A DNA stretch of 64,000 bases from Magnaporthiopsis rhizophila. Its lineage: Eukaryota; Ascomycota; Sordariomycetes; Magnaporthales; Magnaporthaceae. Shown one piece after another: positions 1-10,384 of the stretch (the stretch's first letter is position 1; each line of letters starts with the position of its first letter). The notes below the pieces were generated by a model. The model saw nothing but the letters and a program-made list of their open reading frames with translations. It was not told the origin of the DNA and made no database searches. The translations under genes and the position numbers were made by a program. The stretch covers positions 1 to 64,000 of the forward strand of contig PYSS01000039.1 of NCBI GenBank assembly GCA_003049465.1, written 5' to 3'.

Positions 1-53
1 CCCCAGCGACGCAGCGCTCCCACACTACCCGCGCCTGGCGTTGAACTGCTGGT

Positions 54-1290
54 TTGCCATCGGCTATCTCAATATTCTCACCCGAAAATTTATTTCCCCC
101 AAATCTGGATCGAGCGCCAGCCCTGAGCTGCCGCGGATGCAACCTGAGCTGCAGGCGGTACCAGGGTGGCACAGGTGATCACCTGAAGTACGGCGCCCTG
201 TCGTATACATGGAGCTCTGGGACGGGCAGGGATGGAAAGATTCTTTGTACAGAGGCAGTGGCCGTCGTTCGCCCAAGACGGCGCCCACGGCGGGCAAATT
301 CTTGTAGGCCAGAGTCTCGCTGTGGCCCTCCGCCACCTCCGCCGCCGAGACCTCCCGCGGCGCGTATGGGTCAACGCCATCTGGATCAACCAGAACGACA
401 AGAATGAAAAGGGCCATCAGGTTGCACGGATGAGCGAAGTCTTCAAGTCTTCTCATCGTGTCGTTTCCTTCCTTGGCCCCGAGGCCGACAAGAGCGGACA
501 CGCGCTGCGGACGCTACGCCGTCTCGGCCACCAGCTCGAGGTCACTGTGCCCAGCATCCGCATCCGAGCGCCCGGCTCCGCGCACCCGGACTGGGTCGAG
601 CGCGGAGTGGAACTCCCGTATGACCGCACCACGTGGGACGCCATCACCGCCCTCCTGGCCAGGAGTCGAGGCTGGCGGGCCGTCACGCCGTCGTCCAGGC
701 CGGCTCCGACGTAGTTCTCCCGTCGATGTTCTGGACCAAAATTCTTGCTAACCCGGAGACAGAAATTAGCAGCGGCAGCGGCAGCAGCAGCAGCGAGGAG
801 CAGCAGCAACACTGCTACTATACAGTTATGGGAATGCTTTATCCACGGCCTGCAAGACGCCACGGCCCTGCTCGGCCCTCTCCCGGAGCCGTGGCACGTC
901 GAGCTGATGGTCGGGCATGGGAATCGCCTGTCGGTCGGGTTCGTGGACCACCGCCGTCGTGCCGATGGTGATGGCAAGACAACGACGGGTGGCCCCGTAT
1001 GCACACGCGAGGACCCGCGCCTGATGGACTTGCCCCTCCCGGGCCCATGGGAGAGGCTGGGCGGGCGGCGGGGTTCCCGGTTGTCTTCTGGCTGTTCTGC
1101 CACGGCTGGTGATGCCGGTGCCGGAGGGTAGGGCGGCGAGGGGGGCGGCGAGGGTGAGAAGGCGGGTGACCCGGAAGTGTTCGACTACTTCCGCAACCGG
1201 AACATGGGAGAGGTCGTCAATTCAGACCCGCGCATGATGCCGGAAGCGCTGGAGGCGCGTGGTGTATCAGGGCTGCAGAGGTTTGCGCTC
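54..1290 (+). pseudogene. HET-domain (heterokaryon incompatibility) gene relic
   Basis: Pieces of a HET domain can be read, but in different frames. A YGALSYTW block lies near 190-215. The next conserved part, VWVNAIWINQND followed by VARMSEVF and VVSFLG, lies in another frame at about 365-480. A segment resembling the usual 'W.VQE' region appears around 675-710 in a third frame. No intron with proper splice sites was found that joins these blocks, so at least two frameshifts are likely. The nearly invariant Cys of the AICINQ motif reads as Trp. A short open stretch at about 1160-1290 may be part of the C-terminus. HET proteins normally trigger non-self recognition and cell death after hyphal fusion; this copy looks inactive. 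The 5' end may lie before the window. Identity as HET is fairly sure; the exact limits are not. Confidence 0.6.
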
Positions 1291-2523
1291 GTTTGATGGG
1301 ATTTCGGCTTGTTTTTAATCCGACATGGCCCCCAATATCGTTCGCCATTTCTTTTTTTTTTTTTTTTTTTTCACGTTAGCCGAGGACGCCAGAGCGGCGC
1401 CCGATACCAAACGGGCGGCCGCCCCCGAGCGTCTTCGAACATCATCCGGGAAGCAGACCCGCTAGGAACCGCCGGGCACCTACCACCGGGCAGGTCTACG
1501 ACGACGCACCGCCGGATCCGAGAATGGTATAGACGCCAGACGTCTCCGAGGCCTGCGCCCAATCCGAAGAGACCCATCAGTCACCGTAGGCTGATGGAGC
1601 GGAGCGAGAACTACCGCGTGGATGCTACGCAGCGGATGCTGCGGTAGCTTTCCTCCCCCTCGTGGGGATTTAGGTCGAGCGGGGGATCGGCCACCACACG
1701 AACGCGAACACGGACAGAATAAGAACGGACCAACGGACAGTAGCGTGTTTCGCAAGCAACCGCCACTTTAAGCCTCTCGGCCACACGCTTTAATCCTCGT
1801 TGGTTCCGTGGAAGAATCGTTCCCGCAGGTGTCATCTCTTGCTGGAAACTTCGCGTCGCCCATTCGCGAGCTTCCCGCTGGGAACCCACATCGAAACTCC
1901 ACGAATCGCTATCTTATCCGCCCTCCTATGACGCATAAGGGTACCAAAAGCAGGCCCATTAAGAGACCGATGGGAATATCTTACGTCCCGTCGGGTGATA
2001 ACGTAAATCTGAGTGAGGACTCTCCCCTTAATAAATCTGGCCTCCGTCGGCTCGTCCCTGTTGTTCGCTTGGTTTCTCCTCTTTCTCCGCAATAGTTCGT
2101 CTCAGGGGGCTGTGGAGATAGCCGGCCGAAGCGGCGGCGTTCCTACATGGACCGGCTGATCCGGGTAAATCCCGTTCCGGTAGTCGGACTTACAGTCTTG
2201 TGCCATCGGGTGTAACCCAGTTAGCGGGGGAAAAGACTATAGCGCCAGATTGAGACTCATCATCGCGAACGCCCAAGACTCCGCGTTGCTCTTTGGTTCC
2301 CTGCAATTGCCAGGCGATGACGGGCATCGGTTGAAGATTTTCCGAGCTCGCATGCGCAGCCCCCGCATGGTGGCCACGTACTCGGTGCGACAGACGTGAG
2401 CTGTGTACTATGGTTCGATATAAATATAGTGGTTGGCAACCACCAGGGCTATAAACAAGCCCAGAATAGCAAACACCTGGGCACTTACAGACCGACGCGC
2501 ACACGCGCCTTCGCCAAGACACC
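1291..2523. other. intergenic region, HET relic to GH95 gene
   Basis: No supportable gene is seen. It holds a run of 20 T (1352-1371). The last part is the GH95 promoter with a TATA box. Confidence 0.5.
2419..2426 (+). promoter_or_regulatory. TATA box of the GH95 gene
   Basis: TATAAATA lies about 105 bp before the predicted ATG at 2524, the usual spacing for a fungal core promoter. Function is inferred from sequence and position only. Confidence 0.5.
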
Positions 2524-5125
2524 ATGCATTCGGTTCGGGACGGACTCAAGGCCTTAGCCTCGGCGCTGGCTGCGGGTTGGATAACGGTCGGCGCCGCCGG
2601 TGCAGACATACCGCCGCCCAACTCGGCATCCAACCCCATGCGCATGTGGCAGACGTCAGCCGGCACCACGTACAGCGACAGCTTCCTCATCGGCAACGGG
2701 CGTCTTGGCTTCTCACTCCCCGGTAGCGCCACCTCCGAAACGATCGTGCTCAACGAGGATTCGTTCTGGTCCGGCACCAAAATGGACCGCGTTAACCGCA
2801 ACGCCCTGTCCAACCTGGGCCGGATCCGCTCCATGATCGTGAACAACGACCTTAACGGCGCACATGGTGTCGCATCAAGCAACTACGCCGGGACGCCCAA
2901 CTCTATGCGCAACTATGACTACCCTGGAAGACTCAACATTGCAATGAAAGGAGCCTCGGGGTCGGTTGGTGGCTACGAGCGATGGCTGGACCTGGGTGAG
3001 GCCATCGGCGGGGTCTACTACACCATAGGCGGCGTGGCCTTCAAGAGGGAGTATCTGGCCAGCTTTCCCGACGATATCATCGCCGTCCGGATTTCGGCTA
3101 GCAGGAACGGCGCCTTGTCCTTCGACTTGCGTCAGACGCTCGCCTCTGGACAGAACTCGGCCAGCGCCCCTGGCAGCGACACCATCATCATGAGCGGCGG
3201 CAACTCCATTTCTTTCACCGCCGGAGCCAAGGTCGTCCCCACGGGCGGCACCATCAGGAAGTCCGGAGACACCATCACCGTCGACGGCGCCGACTCGGCC
3301 GTCATCTATTGGTCCGCGTGGACGACTTTCCGCAAGGCAAAGGGCGACCTGCAGTCCGCTGTTCTCGCCGACCTCGCCCGCGCGTCCGCGAAAGGCTATG
3401 ACGCTATTCGAGCTGACCATATCAAAGATTACAAGGCACTAGCGGGCCGCGCCGAGCTCAGCCTGGGCACTTCGTCCAGCGCGCAAAAGGCCAAGACCAC
3501 GGCGGATAGGCTCCGTGGCTTGGCCAACACGTTCGACCCGGAGATCTCGACGCTGTACTGGTACTTTGCCCGCTACCTGCTTATCGCGAGCGCGAGGCCG
3601 GGAACGCTGCCGGCGAACCTGCAAGGCATCTGGAACGACAGCCCTAATCCGATGTGGGGTTCCAAGTTCACGATCAATATCAATTTGGAAATGAATTACT
3701 GGCCGGCACTTGTCACGAGTATGCTTTTCCCTTATCCATTACATATGAAGCCAGCCCTACTCTTATCGGAAATGGGCTTTGTATTGACAACGCCTCGCAG
3801 ATATGCCGGAGCTCCACGACTCTATGTTCAAGCACCTCAAGCGGATGCAGGAAAACGGCCGAGATGTTGCCAGAAGGATGTACAACATGTCGGGCGCCGT
3901 TTGCCACCACAATACGGACCTCTGGGGAGATTGTGCACCCCAGGATAACGACACGGGATCAACATTCTGGCCCAGCGGCCTGGCTTGGGCGGTAACGCAC
4001 GTTTTTGAGCACTACGATTTTACAGGAGATTCGGAAGTCCTTAAAGCTTATTACCCGGTTTTGCGCGATGTCGCTTCCTTTTTCCTCGACTTCCTGACCG
4101 AATACAACGGCTACCTGGTCACCAACCCGTCCGTTTCGCCCGAGCAGCGGTACCGCGCGCCCAACGGTGGACAGGTCGTCGCCATGTCCATCGCCCCGAC
4201 CATGGACAACTGCCTCCTCTGGGAGCTGGCGGGCCAGATGCTGGAGATGGAAAAGGCCATCGGCGCCAGCGACGGAGGCGCCCTTTCGCAACGCTTCATG
4301 GCCGCGCGGGCCCGCCTCATGCCCCTACGTAAGGATCAGTACGGCGGTTTGGCCGAGTGGTACCGTGACTTCACCGAGACCGAAGCGGGACACCGCCACT
4401 TCTCCCACCTTTTTGGTCTTTTCCCCGGAAGCCGCATCACCTCGGCCAACCGCACCTCCTTCGACCTCGCCAGGGCAGCCGTCCGCCGTCGACTCAGCAA
4501 CGGCAGCGGCTCCACCGGCTGGTCCCGCGCCTGGGCCGTCGCTCTTCTCGGGCGCCTCTTTGACGGCGCCGGGGTGGCTGACAGCTACAAGTACCTCCTC
4601 ACCCGCCTGACCTACCCCAACTCCATGCTGGACATGAACCCCCCATCGGTGTTCCAGCTCGACGGCAACTATGGCGGCTCCGTCGTCGTCGAAGCCCTCC
4701 TTCAAAGCCACGAGCTCGTCGCGCTTCCCTCCAACCCCTCCACGGTGGTGAGCGACGCCCGCAGCCTCAAACCCGCATTCGTGGGCGACTCCAACGGCGG
4801 CAAGAACGCACACCACCTCATCCGCCTGCTCCCCGCCGTCCCGACGCAGTGGGCGTCCAGCGGCGGCGGCTATTTCAGGGGCCTGCTGGCGCGCGGTGGG
4901 TTCGAGGTCGAGGCGTCCTGGGGCGCCGACGCCAAGCTGACGAGGGCGGTCATCAGGAGCTTCAAAGGTAACACGGCCTGGGTCATGCTAGGCGACCAGC
5001 CTATCGGGGATGCTGCTGCGAATTCGGGAACGGCGCAAGCTATCAAGGTCGATGGGGTCGGGCAAGGGGCCGTGCTCAAGCTGCAAGGGGAGGCCGGCAA
5101 GACGTTCACTGTCACGCGAGCGTAA
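2524..5125 (+). CDS. secreted GH95 alpha-L-fucosidase
   Basis: Two exons, 2524-3718 and 3801-5125; the 82-bp intron has a GTATGC donor, a TTGAC-like branch site and a CAG end, and gives 839 residues. The N-terminus has a hydrophobic stretch compatible with a signal peptide (about 1-27). The start of the GH95 beta-sandwich (MRMWQTSAGTTYSDSFLIGN) follows directly. The catalytic (alpha/alpha)6 domain keeps the N-x-N pair in the TININLEMNYW block (Asn385, Asn387), matching the Asn pair that activates water in characterised GH95 enzymes, and Asp686 in FQLDGN, the expected base. The acid Glu should lie in the GLAEW...GHRHFSHL segment. The enzyme inverts and hydrolyses alpha-1,2-linked (also xyloglucan-type) L-fucose. 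Length is normal for the family. No defect is seen. Confidence 0.93.
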
Positions 5126-5399
5126 AATGACCCTCTTTGTTTCCTATCTGCCTAGCTATGTTGCGCATTTAGGCACTCCGAGAATGGTACATCAAATGGG
5201 CCTAAAAGCGCGGCTTTCTGAATCTTTCAATGGAACGGGTAGGTGATACGCCTTAAGGGCTGGTACTAGGAGGAAGGTCTCTAAATGGTGGTCCTCAATG
5301 ATTGTCGCATTCGCCGGCAGCGATATAGCGGGGCTTGAGCCGGCCGCCCTTGGATCCCCTCAAGGACGGACCACGAGCGACTTGTACGCGTATTTACTC

Positions 5400-6180
5400 A
5401 TAACATGCTCGGCTCACTCTAACCGGCACAGGCGATTGGCCGGGATGCCCGACTACCCCTCCAAGACCACGACCGCGCGGCGGCTGAACTACCCACGCAT
5501 GCTCTGGAGCATTTTCGTGATGTTGGTGACCAAACCGGCCCTCTTCCAGGCCGGTCTCGCCGCGTGTTGCATGAGCGCCTTCTTCACCTCGTACTGGACG
5601 AACCACCCTCTCCTTCCTGCTGTTCTCGCCGCCGTACACCTTCGGCCCGCTGGAGATTGGGCTGTTTAGCCTCATCGGCCTCTTTGTCATACGCTGGGGC
5701 CCTCCCTTTGGCAGGATCGTGCTCGACCACCTCACGCCCCTGGTGCCCGCGCTGGGCGGGCTGGTGCTCAACCTCGTCGGGGTGACCATTGGGACCTTTA
5801 CGGGGTACCTTTGCCGTCGCCAGGCCCATCGTGCGGGCCCTCCTCAGCGACGTCTCCATGCAGGCCACTAACATCTGCCTGCGCGTCAACGTCTACCGTG
5901 TCGAGAAATCGCCTCAACACGCCCTACATGCTCGCCTCTTTTGTGACCAGCTGACTGGCACAGCTGTCGGGAGCAGGCTGTATGCCCTGAGCGGTTGGAC
6001 ATATAGCGGCAGCTGCAGTAGCAAGTCTAGGAGTCTCTTGTGATTTCTTTTGCTCCATATCGGCCCGCTTCGGAAATGCTTGACCGCTCTTTTCTCCCCT
6101 TTCCCCTGTTCGCTCTGGTGGCGCTCATGGGCTTTGCCATTCTGGTCTGTCTCGCCAGGGAGCCTCGCGAGAAAGGCTAG
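5400..6180 (+). pseudogene. relic of the C-terminal half of an MFS transporter
   Basis: Reading in successive frames gives the order of a 12-TM MFS C-terminal half: ARRLNYPRMLW and MLVTKPALFQAGLAACCMSAFF (about 5480-5585), then TLSFLLFSPPYTFGPLEIGLF and a GLIG-like helix, then FAVARPIVRALLSDVSMQATN, then RLNTPYMLASF, then QLTGTAVGSRLYALSGW, and finally FALVALMGFAILVCLAREP ending at TAG 6178-6180. Frame changes are needed near 5595, 5803, 5910, 5948 and 6010-6050, and one junction has an in-frame stop. No N-terminal half is seen upstream. Single-base insertions and deletions, not introns, explain the breaks. The family is recognised by its 'LN.....F.GQ.TGTAVG..LY...GW' ending, a pattern of MFS permeases often called multidrug or sugar transporters; the substrate is unknown. 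Confidence 0.7.
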
Positions 6181-6395
6181 GTCGGCTGGGCTGGCGGAGC
6201 ACCAGCGCCGGCAAGCCATCGGGATTCAAAAGCCCGGTGATACCATAAATCTCCCTGGTAGCAGTTGAAACCTAGACGGTGAAACAGACACTCCCATTCC
6301 GCATTAAAGACCTGCCAATATTTTACGTGTAATGAGACAGACGGTTTAGGCTCGATCTTCACTCATACCCTACGCCAAGCGACATAGACTCCCCA

Positions 6396-7200
6396 TCATG
6401 CCTTGATGGATTTGCATCTAATGTGACAGACCGACATCTTGACCAGCCCAGGGAGCGCCCTCAGCGGGCCGATGCTGCCCTTGAAAGTGTCCGTCTCGCG
6501 AAACCTCTGGTGCCCCTCGACGCTGGTCCAGCCGATCAATGCAAAGTGTGCGGCATACTCGGCATCTCCGCCGTCGCCGCCAGGCAGCGGGAAGTCGTTC
6601 TCGACGCCCCAACCCATGCTTATTCCCTTGAAGTCGGGCGAGACGGGCAGCGCCTTGGTGGCGAAGTCGGCAAACGCAGCCGAGATCCCGGCCTTTTCCT
6701 CGGCCGTCATGGCCGCGGTGAAATAGGCGGCCCAAACCTCGACCACGCCGGCGTTGGCCGTGTCCAGGACCTCGACCGGAAACGGTTCCACCGCCACGTG
6801 CTTGACGAAGCTGGGACCGGCCGAGGGGTCGATGAAGGATGCCTCCATCTCTTGCTTGATCTCGGCGTTGTCTCTGCGTTCGTTTATTCTTGGGTGTTAG
6901 ACCAGCCTATAAAAGACCGGGAAAAATAGGGAAGAAAAGCTTAAATAAGTGTCTGCCCCGCCCAATCCAGACTTACGGATGGCTCCGCCAGGCCCGGTGG
7001 GCTTCGACGCTGTCCCAGCCCATCAAGTGCCAGACCTGGGTGGGATTCTCGATGCTGTGCGCCAAGTACGCAGCGTGCGCGCCCGGCTGCCGGACGGCCT
7101 TTGTGAGCACCGCGTGGGCGATCTTGCCCTCGGCCGTGCCGGGGTCCGTGGCGTCCAGGCCCGCCTTGACGCCGAAGTACGTGATTTCGAGCACCGGCAT
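6396..7200 (-). CDS. two-domain ABM-like (dimeric alpha/beta barrel) protein
   Basis: Minus-strand gene with exons 7200-6977 and 6873-6396; the 103-bp intron has GTAAGT, CTAAC and CAG sites and gives 233 residues. The first half (MPVLEITYFGVKAGLD...VWHLMGWDSVEAHRAW) and the second half (VEVWAAYFTAAMT...FALIGWTSVEGHQRF) share the pattern beta strand, helix and G-W-x-S-V-E-x-H typical of the antibiotic-biosynthesis-monooxygenase / stress-responsive ferredoxin-like fold. Such proteins act as small oxygenases or cyclases, or have no known substrate. No signal peptide. The next gene on the same strand encodes a DHA2 exporter, which fits a detoxification or metabolite context, but this is only inference. 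Confidence 0.75.
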
Positions 7201-7210
7201 TTCTTTGACC

Positions 7211-7240
7211 TTCCTTCCTTCCTTTCTTCTTTCTTTCTTT
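7211..7240. repeat. pyrimidine tract in the leader of the ABM-like gene
   Basis: A 30-bp TTCC/TTTC-rich tract ends 11 bp before the start codon of the minus-strand ABM-like gene, so the transcript leader would be purine-rich (GAAA/GGAA). It could affect transcription or be simple slippage. Confidence 0.5.
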
Positions 7241-8307
7241 GGCCCGCCGATTCGAGTTTAGATCCTTGCCGCGGTGATTGGAAGGCCAGACGTAGATATA
7301 TGCCCTGCTCGGTTTTTTTTTGGTTTTTTTTGGTGTCCGGATTTAACGCGCAATCTGGGGGGCGTTGTCAAAGGAGACTCGGATCCGACCGTGATCCCAA
7401 ACTGTGGCTTCATGTGGGCCCCGAAAGCAACCATTGTCGGCGGGGATGATGCGATTACGTCATCTGGGGTAGATATGAAGCTTTTAACCTCCGCCCATGA
7501 TAATGAACTGCGACAATTTTCCAAAAACGGGTTGCAAAAACCCCGACGCGTACGGCATGCATGAACCACAAACGTTTGCCCCGGCACTGAGACATTTCCG
7601 ATGTGCATTGCCGTGGCGCGTATGCTAATTATTGCGGCTCTAATGTATGTAGTGGCACCTGCATTTACAGACATTGTGCGCTTACAATAGGCCATGATCT
7701 TTCTTCTCTGGCTTCCAGAATCTTTCGCTGCGTTTAGAACCAGTGCCTGGAATAATATTCCAGTCCGGGATCTCCCAATGACAGGAGATTACTGGAATAA
7801 CTAGCTTTCAACTACGAGTACGCTCGTGAACACCTCCTATTATTACACGGGGTTACTAGCTAGTACCGGACGCTGTATGCCGGCAGATGACCATGGTCAC
7901 GTCTTATCTCGACCTTGATTATATGGCACGAGCTGCGGCTCTTGTAGTAATCCATGTTCTACATGCCATCCCCTAGAAAGAGGTAGCAACGGTTTGAGGC
8001 TTCACCACGTGTCCAAGACAATGCCGTGGCACAGTGGCACCACTCCGGGCTGGTATCACGCCGGCTTTGACAGGAGTACCTAGGCAGGTAGCATTAACAG
8101 ACAAAACCTCAAAGGTGGCCCAGATGGTCGACCATCACCGGAAACTCGCAATCGGGGAAAGTGGTCTAATTAGGTAGGTAATTACTTTAGCTTGCTGGTA
8201 TTGCGGTGAATCTATGTCCATGCTTGTTGGATTAAATAGGAGCAGGCACAATTGGTTCAATGATGGCATAATCATGATGCTGATTTGACCGGCAAATTTA
8301 CAAGCTG
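7241..8307. other. intergenic region with palindromes
   Basis: No gene is supported. The part from about 7700 is A+T-richer than its surroundings and contains an 8-1-8 palindrome (7747-7763), a second copy of its left arm (7792-7799), a hairpin-like ATCTCC/GGAGAT pair between them, and a 10-bp palindrome (7855-7864). TAGGTAGG-like motifs lie at 8076-8091 and 8171-8180. Confidence 0.4.
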
Positions 8308-10384
8308 TTAAACGCTCGTTGACGCAACAGATGCCGTAACTGCAGCCTGTGAAGCCCTTTTATCATCACAGGCGGGGATGGGGCTGTTTTTACTCTTCGG
8401 TTGGGGCTTTCCGATGATGCCCGAGCCGCGGAACGCCACGGCGGCGACCACAACCGCGCCGGCCCCAATGGCGAAGTTGAACCAGAATCCTGCTCGCAGA
8501 CCGTCCAGGGATGGCTGATCTTTCATAACCGGCCCACCTTCCTGGACTCCCTTTCCTCTGCCGTGGGCCATGACGGACATCTGCACCGCCGTAGCTATCG
8601 CAAGCCCAACAGCACGGCCGACTTGGCCAACGGCGTTGACAAGCGCGCCGCCCAGTGCTTGATCCTCCGGCGGCAGACAGTGCGACGTGAAGAGCGTAAG
8701 ACTGGGCCATGTCGTGTCGGACCCGATAACGCTGAGCGACATAGCTATCATGCCGGTGGCGAAGTAGCTGGTGTTCGGGTCGATGGGGATAGCGAATATC
8801 AGGTTCGCAATCGCAACACAGGCGTTTCCAGCAAGCAGGATGGCCCAGGTGGGCACGTAAAGCAGGAGCTGGGAGGCGGCCAAGGCCGTCAGCAAACCAG
8901 CAACGCCTGTCGGTAGGAAACGGAGGGTTGTGTCGAACGTGCCGAGGCCCTGGTAACTCTGGTAAAAGTACGTCGCGTAGACGAGGAATCCATTGAAGGA
9001 GGAAAAGAACAAGGTCATGAGGATCATGGCTGCACTGAACTTCTTGCTCTTTCGGAATATCGACACCTTGATCAAAGGGGCGCGGTCACCCCGAGACTCG
9101 AGGCGGTGCTGCCAGTAGACGAAGGCGACAACCATGGCAACGGAGACGACGATGAGAACTGGGATCCACGGCGCATTCCACCCCGCGACATTGCCGTCGG
9201 TCAGGGCATACAGGAGGGCGAATAACCCAACGGTGACCAGAAAAGCGCCGACCCAGTCGATTGTTGCCTTGGACTCTGGGTGCGACTGCCTCGGCGCGGA
9301 CTTGTCGGAGGGGATAATCAGGGCTCCGGCGACTGTTATGACGCCCGAGATGATAGCCATCACTCCAAATACCCACGACCAAGACAGCCTGGTGGTGATG
9401 AAGCCAGCAATGATGGTCCCGAAGATGCTTCCCAATGGGGCCCCCGCGCCTGGATAGATGCCATGCAGGTAGGAGTCAGCTGAAAGGTGTTTGCACTTGA
9501 GCGCAGGGGAATCGGTAGTGTGCTCCGTACCGTAGGCGCTGAATGCGTACGTCTTGGCTTTTCCCGGGGCAAACGTAGTGCCCAGTATGCCTAGAGCGGT
9601 CGGGACGTTCGCGGCGGCACCCTTTTGGGGTTTCCGACTTTTAGCTGTGTTCGATCGGCGGCTCCCGGACCATAGCATGAGCACGAGCGAGTGGGGAGAG
9701 GGCCCAACTTACAAGTCCCTGAAGACCCCTGAACAGATCGAAGCCAATCTCGTTCCTGATCAGGGGACAAAGAGCCGTGGTAATGGTGACCCACGCGGAG
9801 CCGAGAACAAAGACGCGCTTCTTTCCGTACAGGTCGGCAACGCGGCCCCACAGAAGCAGAAAGCAGCCGAATGAAAGAGCGTAGGAGGAGACGATCCATT
9901 GGAGCCTTGCGTCTGGGACTCCCAGGTCGCGGCCTATGGGTGGTAGAATGATGACGGCTGCTTGGAACGACAGTATCTTTTCCGCAAACCCACGAGGCAC
10001 CATGTCAGTTGGCATTGTCCTCTTTTCGACGAGAGTGTCGGGTGTTTTTCTTACATTTTGAAACGCCGCACCGGATGTCGTGATCACCAGCGCAATGCAC
10101 CTGGCTTTTGAATATGGCAGTGGGGGCTCCGAAGTCTCATCTCCTCGTTCCGGCACAGCCCCATCATGAGCTCCAAAAACAGGACTGGTAGGCCCTCGAG
10201 AGGGCGCGGGTGTCAGGACATTGGATCCCGTCGACGTCTCGTTGGATTCTACGTGGTCCTGCTTCTCGGCAGCAGCGGCGTAGCTGGAAACACGGCCAAG
10301 GGACGACATGCTTGAGCCGGGCGGTTTTCCTTCGACATCTTCGGTTCCGTGTCCGGTATGAGAGACACCCGGTTGCGCTCCCAT
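8308..10384 (-). CDS. DHA2-family MFS drug:H+ antiporter (14 TM)
   Basis: Four exons on the minus strand: 10384-10055, 9976-9713, 9621-9531 and 9449-8308, giving 608 residues. The three introns (78, 91 and 81 bp) have GTAAG or GTACG donors. The start at 10384 (MGAQPG) was chosen because no conserved sequence lies upstream. A polar cytoplasmic N-terminus of about 90 residues precedes TM1 (ALVITTSGAAFQN). Motif A is present as GRVADLYGKKR, and the motif-C-like glycine/proline helix reads YGAGAPLGSIFGTIIAG. The long helix-rich C-terminal half, with a WQHR loop and the PPEDQALGGALVNAVGQ segment, is typical of the 14-TM DHA2 group, which exports drugs or secondary metabolites at the plasma or vacuolar membrane. 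All segments look intact. The substrate cannot be told. Confidence 0.9.

Noticed and set aside
6396..10384. Secondary-metabolite gene cluster (ABM-like protein plus DHA2 exporter)
   Set aside because: No core synthase, regulator or other tailoring gene is adjacent; two neighbouring genes are not enough.
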